In this document: piece by piece, positions 1-5,571 of the stretch
How the letters are laid out: each line of letters begins with the position of its first letter
How positions within the stretch are numbered: position 1 is the first letter of the stretch
Source: UBA10133 sp964348455
Lineage (GTDB): Bacteria > Patescibacteriota > Microgenomatia > UBA1400 > MFAQ01
Assembly: GCA_964348455.1 (NCBI GenBank)
Contig: CAYGCQ010000034.1
Location: 1 to 10,863 of the forward strand
Direction: 5' to 3'
Length of the DNA: 10,863 nucleotides
The notes under the pieces: model-generated
What the model was told of the DNA's origin: nothing
Database searches by the model: none
Seen by the model: only the letters and a program-made list of their open reading frames with translations
Position numbers and translations under genes: made by a program

Positions 1-3
1 AAA

Positions 4-41
4 CCCCGTACAATGCGGAGCGAAGCGGAGTCTGTGCGGGG
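4..41. repeat. Inverted repeat at window edge
   Basis: Nine-base arms CCCCGTACA (4-12) and TGTGCGGGG (33-41) can pair with one G-T wobble. They enclose a loop holding the direct repeat GCGGAG twice (15-20 region and 25-30), separated by CGAA. Read on the minus strand the stem is followed by TTT before the window ends, so it could be the end of a terminator. It could equally be another dispersed palindrome. The rest of 42-104 shows nothing recognisable. Confidence 0.3.
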
Positions 42-104
42 AGGACGTCATTTTTGTGGCAGATAGAGGTCAGGGTGGTTGGTTAAGTTTAATATTTTTG
101 ATAT

Positions 105-130
105 AAAAAAGCCCCGATAATGTCGGGGCT
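105..130 (-). terminator. Rho-independent terminator of the 138-2018 operon
   Basis: Seven G/C-rich pairs, GCCCCGA (111-117) with TCGGGGC (123-129), extended by one A-T pair and closed by a TAATG loop. The A-run at 105-110 becomes a U-run on the minus strand. It starts 8 bp past the stop codon of the minus-strand gene ending at 138. It closely resembles the terminator at 6303-6328. Confidence 0.85.
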
Positions 131-137
131 TGAGTTA

Positions 138-1061
138 TCAGTCGGGGTTAATCCGGCTGTGAGCAAAAAGAAACATTTTTGAGGCGATGGTGCGGAGTCT
201 GTTCAGGTTTTCCCTGGTGGGTTCGCTGAACTCTTTCTTGTTCTCCACAGGCTCCATAAAAAATCCTGGAGATTTTGAACCATCTGCCGGGACAAAGAAG
301 AGGTCGGTAATCATGTTTTTCATCGTGGTTTTAGCCTGTTCTTTGTTTACCGGTTCGTAGAACCATCCTAGCAAGCCCTTTGGTCCCTGACTCGCTATGA
401 CCTTTTCAGCTTCATCTTCGGCTTCGAGGTAGCCCTTTTTGTAACCAGCAGGCTGACGTCGATCGTTATTGATCAGCTTTTTGATGATGTCTGAGGCAAA
501 GATAATCGTATCGATGATGTTGCCTAGATTGTCATTTGTTGGCTTCAGAAGAAGAAGCAGGTCCGGTCGATCTTCGATGGTATCGCCATTGCCTTGAGTA
601 CCTTGAAGAAAGAGACTATAGATCTCGACAGCCTCTTGCCTGTCAACAGTGTCAAAGATTGTTCCCAGACGCTGAAATGTGATGACGCAGTCAGCAATCA
701 TCTTGAGGATTTCAAGCTCTCCCAGGGTGATGTCGTAAGACGATCCACTGGAATCTGTCACGGTGACCTTGATTGTGTCCTGCGCGAGATTTTTTCTGGA
801 AGTGTCTTTGATGTCTTGAACTGATCCAGCGATAGTAGCGACTGCAACATCTAGATGACTTCCTCGCAGTGAAAGCTTTGGGATAACAAGTCCGGACTTT
901 TTGAAGGTTCGAAGATCTTCCCTGGCACTTTCTGAGAGGTCGTTGTCTGAAGATGTGAGGATTGGTAGCCCTCGGCTGGTCCAACCGGCATAGAGGGGTC
1001 GGGAGCCTACTTTGGCGACAAGGCTTAGTTCCTCGATCACATCATTAGTTCGAGATGCCAT
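138..1061 (-). CDS. Hypothetical soluble protein, second gene of operon
   Basis: A 307-residue protein that I do not recognise. The ATG (1059-1061) is preceded by AAGGAGG five bases upstream, so the start is well supported; the stop is TGA. There is no signal peptide or clear membrane segment. The middle (about residues 95-200) is rich in Ile, Leu and Asp and probably helical, with a hydrophobic stretch around 110-135. Two short motifs recur near the C-terminus: GLLGWFYEPV (residues 229-238) and GFFMEPV (266-272). A similar GLFLRLFSEPV occurs in the gene upstream, so the two proteins may share a small motif or ancestry. The gene lies 15 bp downstream of that neighbour, and its Shine-Dalgarno sits directly after the neighbour's stop, so the two are almost certainly co-transcribed. 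Base composition is more GC-balanced than in the AT-rich kinase-like gene at 5568. Function unknown; that it is a real gene is very likely. Confidence 0.85.
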   Translation of the reverse strand: MASRTNDVIEELSLVAKVGSRPLYAGWTSRGLPILTSSDNDLSESAREDLRTFKKSGLVIPKLSLRGSHLDVAVATIAGSVQDIKDTSRKNLAQDTIKVTVTDSSGSSYDITLGELEILKMIADCVITFQRLGTIFDTVDRQEAVEIYSLFLQGTQGNGDTIEDRPDLLLLLKPTNDNLGNIIDTIIFASDIIKKLINNDRRQPAGYKKGYLEAEDEAEKVIASQGPKGLLGWFYEPVNKEQAKTTMKNMITDLFFVPADGSKSPGFFMEPVENKKEFSEPTRENLNRLRTIASKMFLFAHSRINPD

Positions 1062-1076
1062 TTCGGCCTCCTTCTT

Positions 1077-2018
1077 TTATCGGGCGGATTTTTTCGTGGG
1101 TTTGCCGATCTGGAAACCATAGAACTTTCCGAGATCAACGACCTTGGATTGAAATTCCAAGCCAGCCATCATGCAGTCCTGGTACATCTTGTAATCTTTT
1201 TCGATGAAAGCAAGGATCTTTGCGCTTTGCTCGAGCTGAGCATTGCACTGTGCATAAAGGCGAGCAAACAGGTCCTGAAGAGTGTCTCGAGTCACACCAT
1301 ATGAAGCTTCAATAGCCAAGATGAAGGCATCTGGTTCGAGCTTCATGGCGTCAGGGTAGATCATTTCGAACATTGTGACATCTTCAGAGTTTGGATCAAA
1401 AATCGGAGGAGTGCGCCAGCCAAATTCTTGGTCAGGAACAACGATCTCGGCTCCTTTAGCAGGTTTGACCGGCTCAGAAAACAGCCTTAAAAAGAGGCCT
1501 GGCGCCTTTGTTTTGGCGGTCTTTTGTGTTTTTGCGGGAGCAGGGGCTCCGACGTATGAGATTTTGATTCTGTCGGCGACCGTGACGAGCCTGGTGCGAA
1601 AATCGGTGGCACCAGAGACATTGCCGTTGTGTTCTTTAACCTCATCATCTCGACGAGTTTCAAACATTTTGACCGGATTGGTCTCCGCAATTGTGTCTTG
1701 GCCAACATTTGCCAAAAAGTGCTGTAACTCGGCACCAAAATATTCATTGAAAGCGGTGGTTACAGCGGTAGCAGCGTCAGTTATCTCCTGGTCACTTTGG
1801 ATGACATTGAAGCCAATAAGCGCAGCGAGCGCATCTTCAGGGTCTTCCTTGGCCATGGGGTTTCCGTTTCCGGGAAGAAGCATCCAAATACGGTTGAGAA
1901 GCTCCATTTGAGCTTGAACAGCCTGATATGTTGGGTGCGTGCCGGCTTTGGGATTCTGGACATCGATGAGACGCTTGAGATAGGTATTAACTTGAGCAGC
2001 AGCGGGATTGATTGCCAT
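1077..2018 (-). CDS. Hypothetical soluble protein, first gene of operon
   Basis: A 313-residue protein of unrecognised family. The ATG at 2016-2018 has AAGGAG eight bases upstream, and a plausible promoter lies further up, so it heads the operon with the gene at 138-1061. The N-terminal half (about 1-155) looks all-helical, with a Gln/Leu-rich segment at 30-50. Residues 158-172 form a low-complexity Ala/Pro/Lys/Thr linker, followed by GLFLRLFSEPV (174-184) and a basic-proline patch. The C-terminal part (about 215-300) is again helical, with Tyr and Met-rich segments and a basic tail. No signal peptide, membrane segment or catalytic motif is visible. The EPV-containing motif matches two segments of the downstream protein. 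A cytosolic structural or complex-forming pair is possible but is only inference. Confidence 0.85.
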   Translation of the reverse strand: MAINPAAAQVNTYLKRLIDVQNPKAGTHPTYQAVQAQMELLNRIWMLLPGNGNPMAKEDPEDALAALIGFNVIQSDQEITDAATAVTTAFNEYFGAELQHFLANVGQDTIAETNPVKMFETRRDDEVKEHNGNVSGATDFRTRLVTVADRIKISYVGAPAPAKTQKTAKTKAPGLFLRLFSEPVKPAKGAEIVVPDQEFGWRTPPIFDPNSEDVTMFEMIYPDAMKLEPDAFILAIEASYGVTRDTLQDLFARLYAQCNAQLEQSAKILAFIEKDYKMYQDCMMAGLEFQSKVVDLGKFYGFQIGKPTKKSAR

Positions 2019-2065
2019 TGATATTTCTCCTTTTTAATGTACAAAGATTGTCGTAAGACCTGTAT

Positions 2066-2095
2066 ATTTTAACCCATACTAGGGCTAAAATGCAA
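2066..2095 (-). promoter_or_regulatory. Candidate promoter with overlapping palindrome, operon 138-2018
   Basis: On the minus strand TTGCAT (2090-2095) and TAAAAT (2066-2071) are 18 bp apart. The -10 is a good match and the -35 a poor one. The expected start would leave a leader of roughly 40 nt carrying the AAGGAG site. The spacer and -10 lie inside an inverted repeat: TTTTAACCC (2067-2075) and GGGCTAAAA (2082-2090), 8 of 9 positions complementary around a 6-bp centre. The repeat is placed where an operator would block RNA polymerase. Confidence 0.45.
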
Positions 2096-2135
2096 TACTA
2101 TAAGGCTTTTAGTTGCTTGGAGAGGAGTTTTCTGT

Positions 2136-2162
2136 TAAAAAACCACCCCAGAAAGGGTGGTT
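2136..2162 (-). terminator. Rho-independent terminator of the 2171-2587 gene
   Basis: AACCACCC (2141-2148) pairs with GGGTGGTT (2155-2162) around a six-base loop. On the minus strand the stem runs into a U-tract (A-run 2137-2142 on the plus strand). It begins 8 bp after the TAA stop of the small membrane protein gene and separates it from the operon promoter at about 2066-2095. Confidence 0.85.
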
Positions 2163-2170
2163 TGGTAAAT

Positions 2171-2587
2171 TTAGGGGGTAGTCAGACTGCCGGCGTAGGT
2201 ACAGTCAAATGGAGTGGCTGAGAACACGTTGTGTTCGTCGACATTTACCCAGATAAGAATGTCATAACTTCGACCTAGGGCGTCTGTAATTGTAAATGTC
2301 TCTTCTGTGGGATGGTTGACTGCTACAGGCACATATAGCTCTAAGCCTGTGTATTTGAGATTGTCGCCCAACTTAATTTTGTTGTCTTCACACACGGCTA
2401 CGATTGCATCGTATGAGATGATTACATCCTGTCCTTCATGGATAAATATGTGACTTTTGTGAATCATATCGAGCTGGTGTTGCAGGTCTCTGTTTACAAA
2501 TAACTGAAAGATAAAAGCTGAAAATAGAAGTATAGTGAGAATCGCTAAAGATACTAAATAACCAGGGTGATAATGATTGTTATCCAC
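2171..2587 (-). CDS. Small single-pass membrane-anchored hypothetical protein
   Basis: A 138-residue protein starting at GTG (2585-2587), supported by AAAGGAG about seven bases upstream; no ATG competes near the N-terminus. Residues 10-31 form one long hydrophobic segment after a short His/Asn-rich N-tail, so the protein is probably anchored with its roughly 105-residue C-terminal part on one side of the membrane. That part looks like a small beta-rich domain, with Val/Ile-Thr alternation, the segment ITDALGRSYDILIWVN (100-115), and two cysteines (87 and 129) that could form a disulphide if exported. I do not recognise the family. It lies 84 bp downstream of the DUF4012 gene on the same strand but has its own ribosome site and terminator. 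Confidence 0.75.
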   Translation of the reverse strand: MDNNHYHPGYLVSLAILTILLFSAFIFQLFVNRDLQHQLDMIHKSHIFIHEGQDVIISYDAIVAVCEDNKIKLGDNLKYTGLELYVPVAVNHPTEETFTITDALGRSYDILIWVNVDEHNVFSATPFDCTYAGSLTTP

Positions 2588-2671
2588 TATTTGTCTCCTT
2601 TGTCCGGTGCCGTATTGGGGGTTTGTGTAAAAGTTCTTGGCGAATTTAGTTCTGTGACAGGGAGTATTTTA

Positions 2672-4552
2672 CTACTTTTGAATAAAAAATCTAGTTTCGA
2701 GCCTGGTGGAGTAAGTTTTTCCAAAAAGGTCGATTGTTTGAGGTGAGGATTGCATACCGTTTTGTTTGAGAATGGCTAAGGAGTAATTACAGGGGATAGT
2801 GTTATTTAATTGATTCCAGGCCGAGACTACTCGGCATCTTCGACCTACGCAGGAATGACAAGGAGGAAGGGGGAGGTCATAGGAAAGGCTGATGCTACTT
2901 TCGCCACCCGCCGGGGTGGTGTGCCAGAAACCGATTTCGGTAAAGCCGTATTTGGGGGATGTTAGCGATAAGTTGTTGGTGTTTGGTTCTGAGTTGTCAA
3001 TGTTTTTGTCTAGGATTTGGTCAGTGGTGATGATTGGGGATTGTTGGTTTCCTATTAATAGTGAGGGGGACTGAGTAATTTTTCTGGATTCCAGGTCGGT
3101 GCCCGGAATGACAGTATTGTATTTTGTTTGTAATGACGGCGTGGATGAAGGAAGTGGTGGTAGACCGAGTGGATTGCGAGTTAAGATGACGTTTTGGGCG
3201 ATAGTTGGTATGTAAATTCGAAGATATGTGATGTAGTCACCTCCATAGTAGAGAGGAGGGTTTGGATTGGCTTCCGGGGAGGAGTTGATAAATTTGACTG
3301 TGACTTGGTGGTGCACGTATTTATTTAGGTAGATTGAAGTGCTATCCCCCGTATCCAGGTCCGGGGCTAAAGGCGAGTCCGGAATAACTGGTGGTGTGGG
3401 ACTGGATTCCGGGTCGCTGCCCGGAATGACGGGTGAGGTGATGGTGGTTTGAGATTTACCCCTTCGGGTACCATCGGCCTCGACTTCGGTCGGAATGACG
3501 GGTGGTGTTGGATTGGCTTCCGGGTCGGTGCCTTGGATGACGGTGATTTTGTGGGTGGTGGAGCGGGTGACGAACTGGTTGGCTTTGTTGGCTCCGAGAT
3601 TGGTTTCTATGAGAGCGTAGTTGTCAAAAGCTGCGGGTGAGAATGCTCCGGCAAATTTTTGCTCTATTAGGAGATTTTGAAAAGAGGGATTGAGAGAGTT
3701 TGCGACGATGTTTTGGTTTGACAAATCTTCATATAGAATCTTGGCTATTTTAATTTTCTTTGATATTGGAAGAATTTTTAATTTTTTTATCATGGCGGTG
3801 CCAACAGCAGTAAGCGTGTCTTTTTTCTGAGTTGATCCAGGGAAGAAACCGACTTCGGTTTTGCCTTGGAGAAAGAGATAGAGATTGTCGGGAGTAATCT
3901 GAGCTTTGTATTCAGGAACCGAAAAGTCTCCGACAACATCAAGAACTTTTTTGATGGTAGTCAGATTTACAATACCGAGAATGTCAGGATTGATTTCTTT
4001 TCCTTTTTCTAAGAACCATCGGATGTCTTTGGCCGCTGTGGGAAAGTCTGGTTCCCAGTCGGCATTTGCGAGTTCCCAAGTGCCATGACCGAAGGCTTGT
4101 TGAATGGGATCAGGTGGTGTGACATGACCTTGGAGCTGACCGTTGGGGACGTATATGTCTTGGAAAGAGACGTTGAGAGAAGGATTAGATTTTGAAAATT
4201 TATTTAGATTCCCGATCAGGTCGGGAATGACGGGTGGTGTAGGATTGGATTCCGGGTCGGTTCCTGAAATGACGGATTTGATAGAGGGAGACTCCTCCGC
4301 TCGCGAAGGCTCGGTCGGAATGACAGGCGGGGAGAGGGTGATTTTGGTGTAAGAACCTGCGAAACCTCCATTGGCACGTATCTCAGTATCGTTTCCTAAA
4401 AGAATTAAATAGGTGATGGGCTTGTCAATGCCAAGAAGATAGTTGGTGAAGGGAATAAAGGGTTTAAAAAAACCAAAAACTCGAAAACTCAAGTAAAAAA
4501 ATATGGAAAGAATTAGGAGAAAAGAATAAAAGAGTGGTAAAAAACGCTTCAC
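2672..4552 (-). CDS. DUF4012-family membrane protein invaded by palindromic repeats
   Basis: A 626-residue protein with one N-terminal membrane segment (about 5-30), followed by the DUF4012 signature YLILLGNDTEIRANGGF and AGSY (48-67). The core continues through residues 155-335, including ADWEPDFPTAAKDIRWFLE, the DILGIVNLTTIKKVLDVVGD region and the LTAVGTAMI region. A beta-rich C-terminal region (about 405-620) holds GFTEIGFWHTTPAGGESSIS. The family is common in Patescibacteria and some Gram-positives; its role is undefined but envelope-associated. Peptide segments encoded by short palindromic DNA elements interrupt the fold at residues 77-116, 338-401, about 425-433, 481-489 and 565-581. 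Examples are VIPGTDPES, VIPDLIGNL and VIPTEVEADGTRRG. The reading frame survives all of them. The start is GTG (4550-4552) without a Shine-Dalgarno; TAAAAT ends six bases upstream, suggesting a leaderless mRNA. Confidence 0.88.
   Translation of the reverse strand: MKRFLPLFYSFLLILSIFFYLSFRVFGFFKPFIPFTNYLLGIDKPITYLILLGNDTEIRANGGFAGSYTKITLSPPVIPTEPSRAEESPSIKSVISGTDPESNPTPPVIPDLIGNLNKFSKSNPSLNVSFQDIYVPNGQLQGHVTPPDPIQQAFGHGTWELANADWEPDFPTAAKDIRWFLEKGKEINPDILGIVNLTTIKKVLDVVGDFSVPEYKAQITPDNLYLFLQGKTEVGFFPGSTQKKDTLTAVGTAMIKKLKILPISKKIKIAKILYEDLSNQNIVANSLNPSFQNLLIEQKFAGAFSPAAFDNYALIETNLGANKANQFVTRSTTHKITVIQGTDPEANPTPPVIPTEVEADGTRRGKSQTTITSPVIPGSDPESSPTPPVIPDSPLAPDLDTGDSTSIYLNKYVHHQVTVKFINSSPEANPNPPLYYGGDYITYLRIYIPTIAQNVILTRNPLGLPPLPSSTPSLQTKYNTVIPGTDLESRKITQSPSLLIGNQQSPIITTDQILDKNIDNSEPNTNNLSLTSPKYGFTEIGFWHTTPAGGESSISLSYDLPLPPCHSCVGRRCRVVSAWNQLNNTIPCNYSLAILKQNGMQSSPQTIDLFGKTYSTRLETRFFIQK
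2812..2859. repeat. Palindromic element copy inside DUF4012 gene, alternate frame
   Basis: Bounded by GATTCC and GGAATGAC as in the other copies, but longer (48 bp), with an internal hairpin CCGAG-ACTA-CTCGG (2821-2834). On the minus strand it encodes CHSCVGRRCRVVSAWNQ (residues 565-581). The core GTCATTCC is therefore read one base out of phase compared with the VIPG-type copies in the same gene. Confidence 0.75.
3086..3112. repeat. Palindromic element copy inside DUF4012 gene
   Basis: A 27-bp copy running from GGATTCC to GGAATGAC and encoding VIPGTDLES (residues 481-489) on the minus strand. Both ends match the intergenic copy at 8192-8219. The inner stem is partly decayed. Confidence 0.8.
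3352..3430. repeat. Composite pair of palindromic elements inside DUF4012 gene
   Basis: A good copy at 3404-3430 (encoding VIPGSDPES) is joined to a degenerate one at about 3352-3387 (encoding VIPDSPLAPDLDT). The link contains GGTGGTGTGGGACTGG. The same two-element-plus-linker layout recurs at 3457-3541 and 4207-4273. Confidence 0.7.
3457..3541. repeat. Composite pair of palindromic elements inside DUF4012 gene
   Basis: A copy of the longer subtype (about 3457-3498) contains the hairpin ACCCCTTCGGGT and encodes VIPTEVEADGTRRG. It is linked through GGTGGTGTTGGATTGG to a diverged short copy at 3515-3541 encoding VIQGTDPEA. Mutations at both ends of the short copy suggest it is older than the copy at 3404-3430. 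Confidence 0.7.
4207..4273. repeat. Composite pair of palindromic elements inside DUF4012 gene
   Basis: The first element (4207-4231) has a perfect stem, ATTCCCGA with TCGGGAAT around TCAGG, and encodes VIPDLIGNL. The second (4247-4273) encodes VISGTDPES. The bases between and beside them, containing GGTGGTGTAGGATTGG, match the linkers of the other two composite units. Confidence 0.75.
4284..4324. repeat. Palindromic element copy (longer subtype) inside DUF4012 gene
   Basis: Ends in TCGGTCGGAATGAC like the copy at about 3457-3498. The inner part is different, with CTCCTCCGCTCGCGAAGG. It encodes VIPTEPSRAEESPS (residues 77-90). It lies only 10 bp from the composite unit at 4207-4273, so this loop of the protein has taken three elements in a row. 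Confidence 0.7.
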
Positions 4553-4558
4553 CTAGTT

Positions 4559-4564
4559 ATTTTA
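4559..4564 (-). promoter_or_regulatory. -10 box for leaderless DUF4012 mRNA
   Basis: TAAAAT on the minus strand ends exactly six bases before the GTG start (AACTAG between), so transcription should begin at or next to the start codon. No Shine-Dalgarno is present and no convincing -35 is seen. The -35 position would fall on the start of the divergent methyltransferase gene. Confidence 0.55.
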
Positions 4565-4575
4565 CATGTCCCTGA

Positions 4576-4581
4576 TAAACT
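4576..4581 (+). promoter_or_regulatory. -10 box for leaderless methyltransferase mRNA
   Basis: TAAACT ends six bases before ATG at 4588 (ATTGGT between), and there is no Shine-Dalgarno. It sits 12 bp from the opposing -10 box at 4559-4564. The two divergent promoters therefore share one 35-bp spacer and probably compete or are co-regulated. The -35 element is not recognisable. Confidence 0.5.
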
Positions 4582-4587
4582 ATTGGT

Positions 4588-5571
4588 ATGGATTGGAAGC
4601 AGCTACTGATGATGACACCTCTATATGATTGGTTTGGGAAGCGAAGTTATGCCCAGAGCGGGGAAGATATTATCGCGTGGGGGGAGCTGCAAGGATCAAT
4701 AGCTCAAGGAATCGAGAGCTCAAGTAATCGAGAACTCAAGGAATCGAGGGGTGGGGTTGTGGGATTGTTAGAATGGATTACAAGCCAAGGTCGGAATGAT
4801 AATGGTAATGTGGGAATTTATGTAGACATTGGAGCTTATCACCCAAAATTATTTTCGAATACATATTTATTTTATAAAAAAGGGTGGAGTGGAATTTGTG
4901 TGGATCCGAATCCTGAGATAGGAAAGATGTTTGCGATGACAAGACCAAGGGATATTTTTTTGAATGTGGGGGTGGGAGAAAAAAAACAAAAAAACAAAAA
5001 ATCAAAAAATCCAAAAAAGGAGTTATCTGGATGGATTCCTGGTCAAGCCAGGAATGACATGGGGAAATATATGGAGTATTTTATGTTTGACGATGGGGCG
5101 GCCAATACTTTTTCTGTGGAGCAAGTCGAGAAAAATCAAGCGGTAGGGAGAAAGCTGCTGGGAACGAAGAAAGTTAAGACAGAGTCGCTAGAAAATATAC
5201 TGGATAAGTACCTACCAAAAGGAGAAAAAATTGATCTTCTGTCGGTAGATGTGGAAGGAATGGATTTGGAGGTATTGAAAAGTAATGACTGGAAAAAATA
5301 TAGACCGAGGGTAATTATTTGTGAAGATTTGAATTTTGATTTGGATGGATGTATGGGTGGAGTGAGATTGTCACGCTCTGCTCGCAATGACGTAAGCCTT
5401 CAAGGAGACTCCTTGAAGGGGGTGACTGATAAACTAGATTGCCGCCCGTCACGACGGGTAAACTCTGGCCTCGCAATGACAGGTGGGGTGGTGGGGTATT
5501 TAAGTGGATTGGGTTATAAACTAAAAGCGATGACACCGTATTCGTTAATTTTTAAAGATACGTCTATATGA
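4588..5571 (+). CDS. FkbM-family SAM-dependent methyltransferase with repeat-encoded insertions
   Basis: A 327-residue Rossmann-type methyltransferase. Visible family landmarks are YAQSGEDIIAWGEL (21-34), the SAM-binding strand and loop IYVDIGAYHP (77-86), FSNTYLFYKKGWSGICVDPN (89-108, with the acidic strand-2 end), LLSVDVEGMDLEVLKS (217-232) and the last strands GYKLKAMTPYSLIFKD (309-324). FkbM-like enzymes typically O-methylate sugars or secondary metabolites; the substrate here is unknown. Three loops are expanded. Residues about 37-73 contain an octamer tandem repeat plus a degenerate palindromic element. Residues 131-157 contain a Lys/Asn-rich poly-A tract plus a perfect palindromic element. 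Residues 260-298 are a block of two GATTGC-type elements around a 23-bp palindrome. The core motifs are intact, so the enzyme may still fold. The TGA stop overlaps the next ATG by 4 bp. Confidence 0.85.
   Translation: MDWKQLLMMTPLYDWFGKRSYAQSGEDIIAWGELQGSIAQGIESSSNRELKESRGGVVGLLEWITSQGRNDNGNVGIYVDIGAYHPKLFSNTYLFYKKGWSGICVDPNPEIGKMFAMTRPRDIFLNVGVGEKKQKNKKSKNPKKELSGWIPGQARNDMGKYMEYFMFDDGAANTFSVEQVEKNQAVGRKLLGTKKVKTESLENILDKYLPKGEKIDLLSVDVEGMDLEVLKSNDWKKYRPRVIICEDLNFDLDGCMGGVRLSRSARNDVSLQGDSLKGVTDKLDCRPSRRVNSGLAMTGGVVGYLSGLGYKLKAMTPYSLIFKDTSI
4687..4750 (+). repeat. Octamer tandem repeat within methyltransferase gene
   Basis: Eight consecutive 8-bp units follow a loose CTCAAGGA / ATCGAGAA pattern. 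Six clear units span 4703-4750 and two degraded ones 4687-4702. Equivalently, a 16-bp unit is repeated three times at 4701-4748 (48 bp, 16 codons), so the reading frame is preserved. A 14/16 match to this unit occurs between genes at 10068-10083. Confidence 0.75.
4775..4800. repeat. Degenerate palindromic element in methyltransferase gene
   Basis: Runs from GGATTAC to GGAATGAT, with both ends one or two bases from the consensus. It encodes about residues 63-71 (WITSQGRND), comparable to WIPGQARND of the better copy at 5033-5058. Confidence 0.6.
5033..5058. repeat. Palindromic element in methyltransferase gene
   Basis: A perfect stem, ATTCCTGG (5035-5042 region) with CCAGGAAT around TCAAG, flanked by GG and GAC. 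It encodes WIPGQARND (residues 149-157). It is immediately preceded by an A-rich tract (4979-5020) encoding a Lys/Asn-rich stretch, suggesting an unconstrained loop. Confidence 0.8.
5366..5480. repeat. Double GATTGC-type element with central 23-bp palindrome in methyltransferase gene
   Basis: Two elements of a second subtype, both bounded by GATTGC/GATTGT and CGCAATGAC: 5366-5391 and 5437-5480. The second holds the hairpin CCCGTC-AC-GACGGG (5445-5458). Between them is a perfect palindrome with 11-base arms, CCTTCAAGGAG (5397-5407) and its complement (5409-5419), around a single A. The block encodes residues 260-298, lies between two core strands of the fold, and contains no in-frame stop. Confidence 0.75.

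Noticed and set aside
1375..1911. 178-codon plus-strand open frame opposite the operon gene
   Set aside because: Lies wholly antisense to a gene with clear ribosome site and promoter; no Shine-Dalgarno of its own and no recognisable protein features.
138..2018. Toxin-antitoxin or phage operon
   Set aside because: Both proteins are about 310 residues and show no toxin, DNA-binding or phage structural signature that I can recognise.
2663..2694. Promoter for the small membrane protein gene at the DUF4012 stop codon
   Set aside because: A TAAAAT occurs at 2666-2671 on the minus strand but there is no acceptable -35, and the leader would be about 80 nt; not strong enough to list.
3086..4324. CRISPR-like array
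   Set aside because: Repeats are palindromic, vary in length and sequence, are irregularly spaced, and lie inside an intact coding frame; no cas genes are present.
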